46,668 bases of DNA from Methyloradius sp035460505 (GCA_035460505.1 DATHWP010000069.1:1-46668); one strand, 5' to 3'. Counted from the first letter of the stretch, positions 17,194 through 25,921 are shown. Notes: generated by a model not told the origin, from the sequence alone. A program made the numbers and translations.

Positions 17194-18189
17194 TTAGTTG
17201 AGGCTACGTAAGCGCTTGAAGGTCATAGAAGGCAATTCACCAAACATCTTTTTGTATTCTTGCGAGAAGTGGCCAAAATGCCAAAAGCCCCAATAAGCAG
17301 CGGCTTCAGTGACAGAGTTTGCGGTTTTGAGCATGTGGCGTACACCATTCAGGCGTTCTGCACGTAGGTAGGCAATCGGGCTGATATTGAGCAGGTTCTG
17401 AAAACAGTATTGCAAAGTACGGCGGCTTACACCGAGTTTTAGGCATAGGTCAGCCACACTCACCGCGTTATCTTGATTACTTATTACAATCTCACGCGAC
17501 TCGGCGATGATCTTCCAGCATTTTGCGGTAGAAATCGGGTCGCTATAGGTTTCATGCTGGCTTAATAAGCTCTCAGCGACTAATGAAATTACGCTAGCCC
17601 TCAATGACTCGATCATTTGCGCATCTTCAAGTAAAGCGGGGGTGTGGCTTACCGTTTCAAACACGCCCGTCATGAATTGGCGAAAGTTATTTACTTCATG
17701 CATGCCCATTGGCTCTACATGCGCATTTTCGCAATGGTCAATGACTGTTTGCTGGTCATCCGCTGAGAGCGTTGCTAACAATGCAGCACGATTGACAGAT
17801 ATGCCGCCCATCACCAGTTCAGTCGGTGAGAGGAACTCAAAACCATTGCTGCCAGAAAAAATATGCATGGATTCAGCTTGGCTGATAGAGCCACAAAAGA
17901 GACCATTACTTTCTGACCGAATTGGCATGCCAACTGCAATGACATCATCTCCCAGCTTGCCACTTTGAAACAGTTTTTGGCTGGTGTGTTCCATAAACAG
18001 GTGTGTATCTTGAAATTTCATTTCTGAAATAAAGCCGTTGAAATTGCCTGATGAAATCTGTGAATAATCTTGATTCCAGCCTTGTAGTAGCGCTGCCTGT
18101 TCGTCAAAATCATGGGTTTGCTGATGGTTGAAACTGAACGCGGGGTCTGCTGGAGCAGGCATTGCAATAAGGCGGGGATTTGATTCCAT
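17194..18189 (-). CDS. eutR: AraC-family regulator, EutR-like
   Basis: The 331-residue protein has an N-terminal ligand-sensing region and a C-terminal AraC/XylS double helix-turn-helix (about 228-328: VADLCLKLGVSRRTLQYCFQNLLNISPIAYLRAERLNGVR, then AAAYWGFWHFGHFSQEYKKMFGELPS; family marks). Both the length and the LQYCFQ...GFWHFGHFS wording match EutR-like ethanolamine regulators. EutR in enterics activates eut genes when ethanolamine and adenosylcobalamin are present. Here it lies on the other strand, convergent with the HD-GYP gene and about 6.6 kb from eutC, so the signalling genes sit between the eut enzymes and their likely regulator. An AGGGAGC ribosome-binding site precedes the ATG. 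Confidence 0.8.
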   Translation of the reverse strand: MESNPRLIAMPAPADPAFSFNHQQTHDFDEQAALLQGWNQDYSQISSGNFNGFISEMKFQDTHLFMEHTSQKLFQSGKLGDDVIAVGMPIRSESNGLFCGSISQAESMHIFSGSNGFEFLSPTELVMGGISVNRAALLATLSADDQQTVIDHCENAHVEPMGMHEVNNFRQFMTGVFETVSHTPALLEDAQMIESLRASVISLVAESLLSQHETYSDPISTAKCWKIIAESREIVISNQDNAVSVADLCLKLGVSRRTLQYCFQNLLNISPIAYLRAERLNGVRHMLKTANSVTEAAAYWGFWHFGHFSQEYKKMFGELPSMTFKRLRSLN

Positions 18190-18424
18190 GGCGGCTGCTC
18201 CCTGTGATCAGTTAAGCAAAACGTAGTCTTGATAAGGCGTTGTGTTGATTGGGATTTAACCAGCAATAATCATGCCCATAAAAACACGCTTTATTCTTTA
18301 ATTTCAATAGCTTTGCTCTCTATTTCCGCACCGTTTTATTGCTATTTTAATTAGTATGCACCATTACCAACTAGGCACTTGATTAAGCACTGCTGGAAAT
18401 GCGCGACTACGGTAAAATTACGGC

Positions 18425-19771
18425 ATGAATAATTCAAACAATCAAAACAATTCCCAGCAGAAGATAAACGCAGAAATAGAGTCTCTAGACCAAGAGGGGC
18501 GGGGCGTTTCGCATGTTGAGGGCAAGACTATTTTTATTGATGGGGCGTTGCCAGGTGAAATAGTGACTTATATTTCAACGCGCAAAAAATCCAGCTATGA
18601 GTTTGCGCATGTAGATCAGGTAATCAAAGCCTCAAATTTGCGCACAACGCCTAAATGCAGGCACTTTGGGCAATGTGGTGGCTGTTCGATCCAGCATCTG
18701 GAGTTTTCAGGGCAGGTGGCGGCCAAGCAGCGCATGCTGGAAAGCAATCTCAAACATATAGGCAAGGTTAAAGCAGAGTCGATATTGCCGCCTTTGTATG
18801 GGCCAGCTTGGGGCTACCGTCACAAGGCACGTTTGCGTGTGAAATATGTGGAGAAAAAGCAGCGTGTGTTGGTGGGGTTTAACGAAAAAGCTACGCGCTT
18901 TGTGGCCGATATTCAGAGTTGTGATGTGTTGGTGCCTAGCGTTTCCAAACTCATCATGCCGTTGCAAGAATTGATTATAAAGTTGAGCTTGCGAGATCGT
19001 ATTCCGCAAATTGAGGTTGCAGTCGGTGAACATGCGATTGTGTTGGTATTGCGGATTATGGATCCACTTGCTCCTGCTGACGAGCCATTGCTACGGTCAT
19101 TTGCTGATGAACACCAAGTGCAGATTTGGACGCAAAGCAAAGGCCCCGATACGGTAATGCCTTTTTATCCATTAGATGGCGTAGCCCTCAGCTATTCGCT
19201 GCCTGAATACAATTTAACTTACCCGTTCAAGCCGACCGAGTTCACGCAAGTGAATCCGCATATCAATAAAGTCATGTTGCGGCGTGCCATGCAATTATTG
19301 AAGCCTCAAGCCGATGAGCGTATTGCCGATTTTTTCTGCGGCCTAGGTAACTTTACTTTGCCTATTGCGCGCAGTGGCGCCAAGGTATTTGGCTTTGAAG
19401 GTTCAGCGGCGTTGGTCGGCAGGGCAGTGGAGAGCGCTTCGCTAAATGCCTTGCAAAATCAGGTGCATTTTAGCGAGGCTGACTTGTTTAAAATCACGCC
19501 AGCCAGCCTTAATGCCTTAGGACATTTTGATAAATGGCTGATAGACCCGCCGCGCGATGGCGCAATGGAGTTGGTTAAAGCCTTACCGGAAGATCGCAAC
19601 ATGTTGCCCAAAGCGATTGTCTATGTCTCTTGTAACCCCGCTACGCTAGCGAGAGATGCAGGGATTCTCGTCAATGAAAAAGGCTACGTATTAAAAACTG
19701 CTGGCGTCATCAATATGTTTCCGCATACTTCGCATGTGGAATCTATAGCGCTATTTGCATTAGCTAGTTGA
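18425..19771 (+). CDS. rlmD: 23S rRNA (uracil-1939-C5)-methyltransferase RlmD
   Basis: The 448-residue protein has an N-terminal TRAM domain (about 12-70), the [4Fe-4S] ligands Cys78, Cys84, Cys87 and Cys166, an SAM-binding domain with DFFCGLGNFTLP, the IDPPRDG motif and the catalytic Cys403 in YVSCNPATLARD. It methylates U1939 of 23S rRNA. Methyltransferase RlmC is the main alternative but is shorter and lacks the TRAM domain. It is transcribed divergently from the eutR-like gene with 235 bases between, and is followed by back-to-back hairpins. Confidence 0.94.
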   Translation: MNNSNNQNNSQQKINAEIESLDQEGRGVSHVEGKTIFIDGALPGEIVTYISTRKKSSYEFAHVDQVIKASNLRTTPKCRHFGQCGGCSIQHLEFSGQVAAKQRMLESNLKHIGKVKAESILPPLYGPAWGYRHKARLRVKYVEKKQRVLVGFNEKATRFVADIQSCDVLVPSVSKLIMPLQELIIKLSLRDRIPQIEVAVGEHAIVLVLRIMDPLAPADEPLLRSFADEHQVQIWTQSKGPDTVMPFYPLDGVALSYSLPEYNLTYPFKPTEFTQVNPHINKVMLRRAMQLLKPQADERIADFFCGLGNFTLPIARSGAKVFGFEGSAALVGRAVESASLNALQNQVHFSEADLFKITPASLNALGHFDKWLIDPPRDGAMELVKALPEDRNMLPKAIVYVSCNPATLARDAGILVNEKGYVLKTAGVINMFPHTSHVESIALFALAS

Positions 19772-19772
19772 A

Positions 19773-19831
19773 CTAGGCTGGTTTAATTAGCCTAGCCAGC
19801 GATATTGAGCAAAATTTATTTGCTCAATATC
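19773..19831. terminator. Tandem hairpins ending rlmD and the convergent small gene
   Basis: Two inverted repeats follow rlmD: CTAGGCT...AGCCTAG (19773-19795) and GATATTGAGCAA...TTGCTCAATATC (19801-19831, 12 perfect pairs). The second has A/T-rich flanks and overlaps the last codons of the opposite-strand gene, as expected for a bidirectional terminator. Confidence 0.6.
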
Positions 19832-20121
19832 TCACGATAGATCGCTTCTCTCTCCTGCTGATTGGCTTGTACTAATTTGGAAAAAACTCTGTCGTCCAGC
19901 CGCCTCATTTTTCGGCGATTAGATTTAATCTCAATCTCTCGCCAGCCCATGAGTATCAGCCAATCCCATAACTCCTGGGTAACTGCTGCTGTGATCTTCA
20001 TTGCAGTTTGTTGCTTTGCAATATAAGCATTCATTGCGGGCGGCTTGCCAACTTTGGGCATACGGCGACGTTCTTTAGATGGTTTGCCACCAAATACGAG
20101 GGTTTTTAGCGCATCAAACAT
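19816..20121 (-). CDS. Small basic protein of unknown function
   Basis: I do not recognise this 101-residue protein. It is rich in Arg and Lys (KPSKERRRMPKVGKPP near the N-terminus, SNRRKMRRLDDR in the middle) and has a central hydrophobic stretch TQELWDWLILMGWREI that is too short and broken for a clear membrane helix. The C-terminus is helical (NQQEREAIYREIL). A good ribosome-binding site (AAGGAGC) precedes the ATG, which supports it as a real gene. It is convergent with rlmD, and its stop lies inside a terminator-like palindrome. Its charge would fit nucleic-acid binding, but that is a guess. Confidence 0.65.
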   Translation of the reverse strand: MFDALKTLVFGGKPSKERRRMPKVGKPPAMNAYIAKQQTAMKITAAVTQELWDWLILMGWREIEIKSNRRKMRRLDDRVFSKLVQANQQEREAIYREILSK

Positions 20122-20141
20122 TAAAGCAGCTCCTTTTAGTC

Positions 20142-20364
20142 ATCCCCGACTTGATAGCAGCTAAATCCAAACTACTGATACTTCATGCAATTTTCTATAG
20201 GTAATGAGTTTTTACTCAAATATCCCGATTGCTTCTTTTCATTATGACTTATGCAGATGTAATATCAACATATGAGAGCAACATAGGTTTTTAAAAGTTG
20301 CCTGAAATATTCAATTAAAAAACCATTCCAAGAATGGGTATCAAGGGACTAGAACATCGGGGAT
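20142..20364. promoter_or_regulatory. Shared TCGGGGAT motif before two divergent small genes
   Basis: TCGGGGAT occurs in the sense direction 18-20 bases before the start of both divergent genes: minus strand at 20142-20149 and plus strand at 20357-20364. Each is preceded by TATCAAG (directly on the minus strand, 11 bases earlier on the plus strand). The match suggests a common promoter or leader element. The 261 bases between the genes hold no other clear feature except a weak CCATTC/GAATGG hairpin at 20323-20337. Confidence 0.35.
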
Positions 20365-20382
20365 AGCAATGAGGAACGTAAT

Positions 20383-20544
20383 ATGGCATCCCGACATGAG
20401 AAGCAGATTTATGAGGGTCAGTCTCGCAGGCTAGAAGAGCGCCGCAAAAATGACCGCAGAAAATCCGTCAATATCATTAAATTTCTCAGTTATTTGGCGG
20501 TAGCCATCGTCGCAGTGGCAGTAGTGAAATTTCTAAAATTATAG
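20383..20544 (+). CDS. 53-residue single-pass membrane microprotein
   Basis: An ATG with a GAGGAA ribosome-binding site opens a 53-codon frame ending at TAG 20542-20544. The N-terminal half is charged and Arg-rich (SRRLEERRKNDRRKS) and the C-terminal half is one hydrophobic helix (FLSYLAVAIVAVAVVKFL), giving an N-in single-pass membrane topology by the positive-inside rule. It lies 7 bases before the lipoprotein start, so the two are probably co-transcribed. No family recognised. Its function may relate to the peptide-binding lipoprotein downstream or may be independent. Confidence 0.6.
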   Translation: MASRHEKQIYEGQSRRLEERRKNDRRKSVNIIKFLSYLAVAIVAVAVVKFLKL

Positions 20545-20551
20545 AGTGGTT

Positions 20552-22000
20552 ATGAAACAACTGGCACTTGTCATTATCTTAATAAGCGCCTGTTTTTCAG
20601 CTTGTAGCAAGCCGTCTGAGCCTAGTGAAAAAGCTCAGCCTGCAATTCGTATTGCGTTGGCACAAGCACCGCTCAACCTTGACCCACGCTTTGCTACTGA
20701 TGCGGCATCCGCGCGTATCAATCACTTGTTGTATCGATCACTTGTGGATTTTGATGAGCATTCTTTGCCAGTGCCATCTTTGGCCAACTGGCAGAAAATC
20801 AGCCCAATCCTCTATCGTTTCAAATTACAGCAACAAGGCCGCATTTTTCAAAACGGCGCAACCTTGACTGCAGACGATGTTGCTGCAACTTACCAATCTT
20901 TTACCCAACTCAAAAGCTCTCCACTAAGTAATGAGTTTGCCAATATTCAGCAAGTTAAAGTGATTGATGTCGATACCGTTGATTTTTATCTCAAGACTGC
21001 AGACCCGCAATTTCCATCACGCTTAATCATTGGAATTTTGCCTGCGGATTTAGTCAAGTCAGGCCATGATTTTGCGCATCAACCCATCGGCAGTGGACCG
21101 TTACAATTAGTGAGTTGGAATAGCCAACTAGTGCTTGAGAGAACCGTAGATCATCAGGTTTTTAGTCTGTCAGAAGTCAAAGACCAGACGGTGCGTGTCC
21201 TTAAACTCATGCGTGGTGAGGTTGATATGCTACAAAGTGATCTGCCGCCAGAGCTCGTGAAATACCTGGGCCAGCAGCCTGAAATCGCCGTGCAGTCAGC
21301 ACAGGGTGCTAATTTTTCCTACATCGGCTTCAATATGCAAGATGCGCTCTTGAGCAAGCCTTTAGTGCGGCTTGCCATTGCACATGCCATTGATACGCCC
21401 GCAATCATCAAGCAAGTGTTAGTGGCCGATAGCCGTCAGGCTGCTGCAATATTGCCGCCAGAGCACTGGGCAGGTAATCCAGCGCTTGCTCCATACGATT
21501 ACAACCCCAAGCTAGCGCGTGAACTACTTTTAAAGGCTGGTATTCAGTTACCGCTCAAACTTACCTATAAAACTTCTACCGATGCCCAACGAGTGCGGCT
21601 TGCCACCATCATGCAAGCACAAATGCAGCCTGCAGGCATTGATCTCGAAATCAGAAGCCTGGATTGGGGCACTTTTTTTGATGACATCCAGCATGGAAAA
21701 TTTCAGTTGTATGGCCTTACATGGGTCGGCATCAAAACCCCAGAAATCTATCGCCTGGCCTTTCATAGCCTATCCATTCCACCCAAAGGTGCAAATCGCG
21801 GGCAGTTCAAAGACGTTAAGCTAGATCAACTGATAGAGGCCGAAAACTGGCCGGCCGTTACGCAGTACGTACATGAGCAATTGCCCTATATTCCGCTTTG
21901 GTACGAAGGCCAGTTTGTCGCAATGCGTAAAGATTTGATAGATTACGGCTTGAAGGCAGATGGCAGTCTGGATGGCCTTGCAACAATCCACAGAAATTAA
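20552..22000 (+). CDS. Peptide-type ABC transporter substrate-binding lipoprotein (family 5)
   Basis: The protein of about 482 residues begins with a lipoprotein signal peptide (MKQLALVIILISACFSAC, lipobox FSAC, lipidated Cys) and then a family 5 extracellular binding domain: LNLDPRFATDAAS, LLYRSLVDFDE, LTADDVAATY, PIGSGPL, YIGFNMQDALLSKPLVRLAIAHAI and YNPKLARELL. Such proteins bind di- or oligopeptides in the periplasm and hand them to Dpp/Opp-type permeases. Permease genes on the same strand lie 2.2 kb downstream, after an opposite-strand HDOD gene and an L,D-transpeptidase. ATG 20552 is chosen over GTG 20546 because it gives a cleaner signal peptide and better spacing. Confidence 0.9.
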   Translation: MKQLALVIILISACFSACSKPSEPSEKAQPAIRIALAQAPLNLDPRFATDAASARINHLLYRSLVDFDEHSLPVPSLANWQKISPILYRFKLQQQGRIFQNGATLTADDVAATYQSFTQLKSSPLSNEFANIQQVKVIDVDTVDFYLKTADPQFPSRLIIGILPADLVKSGHDFAHQPIGSGPLQLVSWNSQLVLERTVDHQVFSLSEVKDQTVRVLKLMRGEVDMLQSDLPPELVKYLGQQPEIAVQSAQGANFSYIGFNMQDALLSKPLVRLAIAHAIDTPAIIKQVLVADSRQAAAILPPEHWAGNPALAPYDYNPKLARELLLKAGIQLPLKLTYKTSTDAQRVRLATIMQAQMQPAGIDLEIRSLDWGTFFDDIQHGKFQLYGLTWVGIKTPEIYRLAFHSLSIPPKGANRGQFKDVKLDQLIEAENWPAVTQYVHEQLPYIPLWYEGQFVAMRKDLIDYGLKADGSLDGLATIHRN

Positions 22001-22013
22001 TATTTTTCTAGGG

Positions 22014-23558
22014 TTATATTTTCTGCTTGAAACCTAACGTGGCTTGGTTACGCAGGGTGCGCAACAAAGTAAGTTGCTGCGGCTTTATCTTTAAGCCATT
22101 GATGATATTTGAATCCGCATAAATCAAACCAATCACTTTATTTTTAACCGTAATTGGCAGCAAGAGAAAGCTTTTTGCTTTCACTTTTTGATGTAGCCAC
22201 GCGGGGATTTTTGAAGCAATATTCTCAGCGGAGACATCTTCAATCACGATATCTACCCCTTTATCTACTGCTACATGAAATACATCAGGAGTACCGTCTA
22301 GCGGAAAGCTTAAATCGCCCAACAATTGGCTAATTTCTTTCCCAAATCCAAATTTGGCCGACATGCTGTTTTTCTTGGGGTCGCGGATAAAAATGATGGT
22401 GCGGTTAAATTCCATGCCGCGATATATGGTTTCAACCACCATTTGCAGTAAATCGTTAAGGGTAAAGTCATGAATGAGTGTGTTGGTGATGTCCTGAATC
22501 CCCTCGTTCAATATGCTTTCAGGCGTCCTTGCTTGTTTGTCCTCAACCATTTCAGCTTCTAATTGCTGAATAGCATTCATGAGATTGTCTTCTTCTTTAA
22601 TAGCTATCGGCGCTTGAGTGGCGCCCGTCCATGCACTGATGGTTTGCAGCACAGGGCTTTTGGCCACAGAGATATTTAAAATAGAAGCACATTGCTGCAT
22701 TTCCTCCAGCCCTTCTTTAAGCGCTTTGTCGAGTGCATCACTGTTTAATTCAGTGGCGTCTTTGTATCGATCAGCTAAAACGCTTAATGCCGAAACTCTC
22801 TCAGTTTCCAAAGTATGGAGTGCCATCATGCATAGTTCATTAGCCAGTGAAGTTATCGCGCTTAATCGTTCAAGCTCAGATTGCGTCGCTTTGATTTTTT
22901 GAGAGGTCTGTTTTTTCATGCCGTGAATGAGACGCTCTGGAAAGCACCATTTTTTCGCTACTGCGTTGCCTATCTCCTGATAACTGACTCCAAGAGTCTG
23001 CACGACAGCTTTTTGCTCTGGAATGCCATCAGCAATCAGTGCATGAATCTTCTGGCTTTCTTCATAAAAAAAGAACACCGCCAGTAAACGACCCAAGTTC
23101 TGGAACATGCCGCAGATCATGCCTTCTTCTGGGTCCGAAAGCTTATTCTCTCGGCATAGAGATTTCGCAACTACACCCGCGAAAAACGCCATCACAATAT
23201 CGTTTTTCATTTCTTGCGCTTGTGACTTGTTTTGCATGAATTCAAGCAGGATCAAACTCATAGAGAGGTTCCTGACAGTATCCTGCCCAAGAATAATGAC
23301 TGCTTTTGATATCGTATTAATGCGGCCGCCATATTGGCTAAAATTGACGGTATTAACGAGTTGCAGTACTTTGTGTGTGAGCGAAACGTCATGCAGAATG
23401 GCGTTGGTCAAGGTCTGGTTGTGGCCAAGGTCATTCTCAACAATACGATTGATCTCCGCCACCGTTGCGGAAAGCGCTGGGAAACCATGGCTACTATCCA
23501 TGCGGTTTAGAATTTTTTGTAGTGGAGATGAAGCAGATGCTAGATTGATGTTTGTCAT
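22014..23558 (-). CDS. HDOD-GAF signalling protein
   Basis: The 514-residue protein has an N-terminal HDOD domain (about 10-215; LHDVSLTHKVLQLVNTVNFS, TISKAVIILGQDTVRNLSMS, GMICGMFQNLGRLLAVFFF) and a C-terminal GAF domain (about 345-512; FNRTIIFIRDPKKN, SFLLLPITVKNKVIGLIYADS). HDOD proteins are non-enzymatic relatives of HD phosphohydrolases and often regulate motility, the cell cycle or c-di-GMP pathways through protein contacts. It sits on the minus strand between the peptide-binding lipoprotein and the transpeptidase/permease genes, interrupting an otherwise co-oriented transport cluster. Ligand and partners are unknown. Confidence 0.88.
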   Translation of the reverse strand: MTNINLASASSPLQKILNRMDSSHGFPALSATVAEINRIVENDLGHNQTLTNAILHDVSLTHKVLQLVNTVNFSQYGGRINTISKAVIILGQDTVRNLSMSLILLEFMQNKSQAQEMKNDIVMAFFAGVVAKSLCRENKLSDPEEGMICGMFQNLGRLLAVFFFYEESQKIHALIADGIPEQKAVVQTLGVSYQEIGNAVAKKWCFPERLIHGMKKQTSQKIKATQSELERLSAITSLANELCMMALHTLETERVSALSVLADRYKDATELNSDALDKALKEGLEEMQQCASILNISVAKSPVLQTISAWTGATQAPIAIKEEDNLMNAIQQLEAEMVEDKQARTPESILNEGIQDITNTLIHDFTLNDLLQMVVETIYRGMEFNRTIIFIRDPKKNSMSAKFGFGKEISQLLGDLSFPLDGTPDVFHVAVDKGVDIVIEDVSAENIASKIPAWLHQKVKAKSFLLLPITVKNKVIGLIYADSNIINGLKIKPQQLTLLRTLRNQATLGFKQKI

Positions 23559-23714
23559 ACTTGCATGCTAACAAGCAACCACTAGCATCACAACAGGCTG
23601 GGCTAATTTACTTTCACACTCTGATTGGTATATCGATACTTGAATTCATGATCGTCTGTTAATATCTTCTGCAACTTGATTCTCTGCGGTTGAATCTCTA
23701 GCAACTTCATCAAT

Positions 23715-24197
23715 ATGCGCATTCAGATATCTATAAAACTTCAAATGCTTACCCTGCTAAACCTTCAAGATGAGGCAGTCGTGACGTTCGCGGTTTCAAC
23801 CGCAGCCAACGGCGCAGGCGAGCAAAAAAACAGTTTCCAAACGCCACGCGGCAAACATATTATCCGCGCCAAAATAGGCGCTGGTGCTGCGCCCAACACA
23901 GTTTTCAAAGGCCGCAGACCAACAGGCGAAATCTTCACGCCTGATTTAATGATTGCGCACCCAAGTCGCGATTGGATTTTGACGCGTATTTTGTGGTTAT
24001 CGGGCACTGAAGTTGGCAAGAATCGGTTGGGTAATGTGGATACCATGCAGCGCTATGTGTATATCCACGGTTCGCCAGACAGTGTGGAGATGGGCAAGCC
24101 AGGCTCGCATGGTTGTATCCGTATGCGTAACCAAGATGTCATTGCTCTGTTTGATCTGGTACCTGTTGGTACGCCTGTGAACATTACGGAAGACTAG
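23715..24197 (+). CDS. YkuD-family L,D-transpeptidase
   Basis: The 160-residue protein is a short YkuD domain: VSTAANGAGEQKNSFQTPRGKH, IHGSPD with His118 and SHGCIRM with the catalytic Cys134. The family makes 3-3 crosslinks or attaches proteins to peptidoglycan. The start MRIQISIKLQMLTL matches the usual start of this short betaproteobacterial type and shows no signal peptide, which is odd for a wall enzyme; export may use another route, or it may act on cytoplasmic recycled peptides. The DppB-like gene starts 3 bases after the stop and in the same reading frame. This linkage suggests that the permeases handle wall peptides. Confidence 0.88.
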   Translation: MRIQISIKLQMLTLLNLQDEAVVTFAVSTAANGAGEQKNSFQTPRGKHIIRAKIGAGAAPNTVFKGRRPTGEIFTPDLMIAHPSRDWILTRILWLSGTEVGKNRLGNVDTMQRYVYIHGSPDSVEMGKPGSHGCIRMRNQDVIALFDLVPVGTPVNITED

Positions 24198-24200
24198 GCT

Positions 24201-25115
24201 TTGTTAGTCAAACGGCTGCTTGGGCTGATCCCTGTTGCATTTGGCATATTGCTGCTCACGTTTTTGCTGGTGCATTTAGTGCCGGGCGACCCGGTGGATG
24301 TGATGTTGGGCGACTCTGCGGCTTCATCAGACCGAGCGCAGTTACGTGCCGAGTTGGGCTTGGATCAAGCTTTGCCTGTGCAGTTTATCAGCTACATCAC
24401 TCATCTGGCGCAGGGCGATTTTGGGCGTTCCATTCATACTCAAACACCAATATTCACTTTGTTACTTGAGCGTATTCCTCACACTGCGCAACTAGCTGTC
24501 ACAGCGCTGTTGATTGCTGTCGCAATAGGCTTGCCGCTAGGTATCTTCGCTGCGCTTAAAGCTGGTAAATGGCTAGACCACAGCGCCAGCGTATTGAGTT
24601 TATCACTCTCTGCCATGCCACATTTCTGGCTCGGGCCTTTATTGATGTTGGTTTTTGCATTGTGGCTAGGTTGGCTACCAGTGAGCGGTATGGAGCACGC
24701 GAACTCAATTGTATTGCCAGCGATGACTTTGGGTTTTGGGCTGGCCGCTATCCTCATCCGTATGACGCGTGCGAGCTTGCTTGAAGTGCTGAATGAAGAT
24801 TTTGTACGTACAGCTCGCGCTAAAGGCTTAAGCGAACAAGTGGTGATTTTGCGCCATGCTTTACGCGCGGCATTATTGCCGATCATCACGGTGCTCGGTT
24901 TGCAGTTGGGTAGCTTGCTGGCAGGTGCCGTGATTACCGAAACGGTATTTGGCTGGGATGGCATTGGCCGCTTACTAGTGGAATCCATAGAAAAGCGCGA
25001 TTACCCCGTGACTCAAGCCTGTGTGCTGGTAATAGCACTAAGCTATGTGCTGATTAATCTGGCGACAGATTTACTTTATGCAAAGCTAGACCCGCGATTG
25101 CGATTTGCATCATGA
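24201..25115 (+). CDS. Peptide ABC transporter permease, DppB/OppB type
   Basis: The 304-residue inner-membrane protein has about six membrane helices. Its N-terminus (RLLGLIPVAFGILLLTFLLVHLVPGDPVDVMLG) is the DppB/OppB hallmark, and the coupling-helix region EDFVRTARAKGL is the EAA motif that contacts the ATPase. The start must be TTG 24201: the transpeptidase TAG stop lies in the same frame 6 bases earlier, and no ATG occurs soon after. It overlaps the DppC-like gene by 4 bases (ATGA). No ATPase genes follow, so the ATP-binding subunits come from elsewhere or are shared. Confidence 0.93.
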   Translation: MLVKRLLGLIPVAFGILLLTFLLVHLVPGDPVDVMLGDSAASSDRAQLRAELGLDQALPVQFISYITHLAQGDFGRSIHTQTPIFTLLLERIPHTAQLAVTALLIAVAIGLPLGIFAALKAGKWLDHSASVLSLSLSAMPHFWLGPLLMLVFALWLGWLPVSGMEHANSIVLPAMTLGFGLAAILIRMTRASLLEVLNEDFVRTARAKGLSEQVVILRHALRAALLPIITVLGLQLGSLLAGAVITETVFGWDGIGRLLVESIEKRDYPVTQACVLVIALSYVLINLATDLLYAKLDPRLRFAS

Positions 25116-25921
25116 ATACTCGGGCAGCTCAATACTGGCCATTGGCTATTCTATTTTGTTGGTTATTGCTGGTTTTAATCGCCAAACTATTACCTTTGCA
25201 GCCAGACCATATTGAGCTTACCCACATCCTCGGCAGTGCTAGTCAGCAAGCATGGCTAGGCTATGACGATCTGGGGCGTGATGTGTTTGCAAGATTGCTT
25301 ACTGGCGCGCAAGTCTCACTTTTTGTCGCATTCTTTGTGACTGCAGTCACGTTTTTATTTGGCACTTTGCTAGGTTTGGTTGCGGGTTTTTATGGCGGCT
25401 GGATAGATCGCCTTTTAATGCATATTACGGATGTATTTCTCGCATTCCCAGGCATATTACTCGCGATTGCGTTTGCCGCAGTATTGGGCCCTGGACTGAA
25501 TAATCTGATATTGGCTTTGAGTATGACGGGCTGGGTCGGTTATGCCAGATTGACTCGTGCGCAAGGGCTTGCATTGCGTGATCGTCAGCATGTGCAAGCA
25601 GCGATTTCGCTTGGTGCGTCAGCACCGCGCATTATGTTCAAGCACATGCTGCCACTACTTGCCGCGCCATTACTGGTGGAGGCGACCTACAGTATTGCCA
25701 GCTTAGTCATTGCTGAGGCCAGCTTATCGTTTCTCGGGCTTGGCATACAAGCACCTCATGCTTCCTGGGGCGCCATGCTACGGGATGGCGTACGTTTTAT
25801 GCTGGTAGCGCCGCATTATGTGCTGGCGGTAGGTTTTAGCCTGATGTCGCTGGTGCTGGCGATTAATGTACTGGGCGATCAACTGAGGGATAGATTAGAT
25901 ATAAAGCGTGTCCCAAGCTAA
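25112..25921 (+). CDS. Peptide ABC transporter permease, DppC/OppC type
   Basis: The 269-residue protein carries the DppC/OppC marks: LGYDDLGRDVFARLLTGAQVSLFVAF, the GLVAGFYGGWID segment, the EAA-like region ISLGASAPRIMFKHMLP, and EASLSFLGLGIQAPHASWGAML near the C-terminus. About six membrane helices are seen. It would pair with the DppB-like protein and the upstream family 5 lipoprotein. The N-terminal extension common in OppC is short. The next gene is a queuosine-precursor transporter after 41 bases, apparently a separate function. Confidence 0.93.
   Translation: MNTRAAQYWPLAILFCWLLLVLIAKLLPLQPDHIELTHILGSASQQAWLGYDDLGRDVFARLLTGAQVSLFVAFFVTAVTFLFGTLLGLVAGFYGGWIDRLLMHITDVFLAFPGILLAIAFAAVLGPGLNNLILALSMTGWVGYARLTRAQGLALRDRQHVQAAISLGASAPRIMFKHMLPLLAAPLLVEATYSIASLVIAEASLSFLGLGIQAPHASWGAMLRDGVRFMLVAPHYVLAVGFSLMSLVLAINVLGDQLRDRLDIKRVPS

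Noticed and set aside
20142..20364. TCGGGGAT pair read as one long hairpin
   Set aside because: The arms are over 200 bases apart with only 8 pairs; a shared promoter or leader motif of two divergent genes is a simpler reading.
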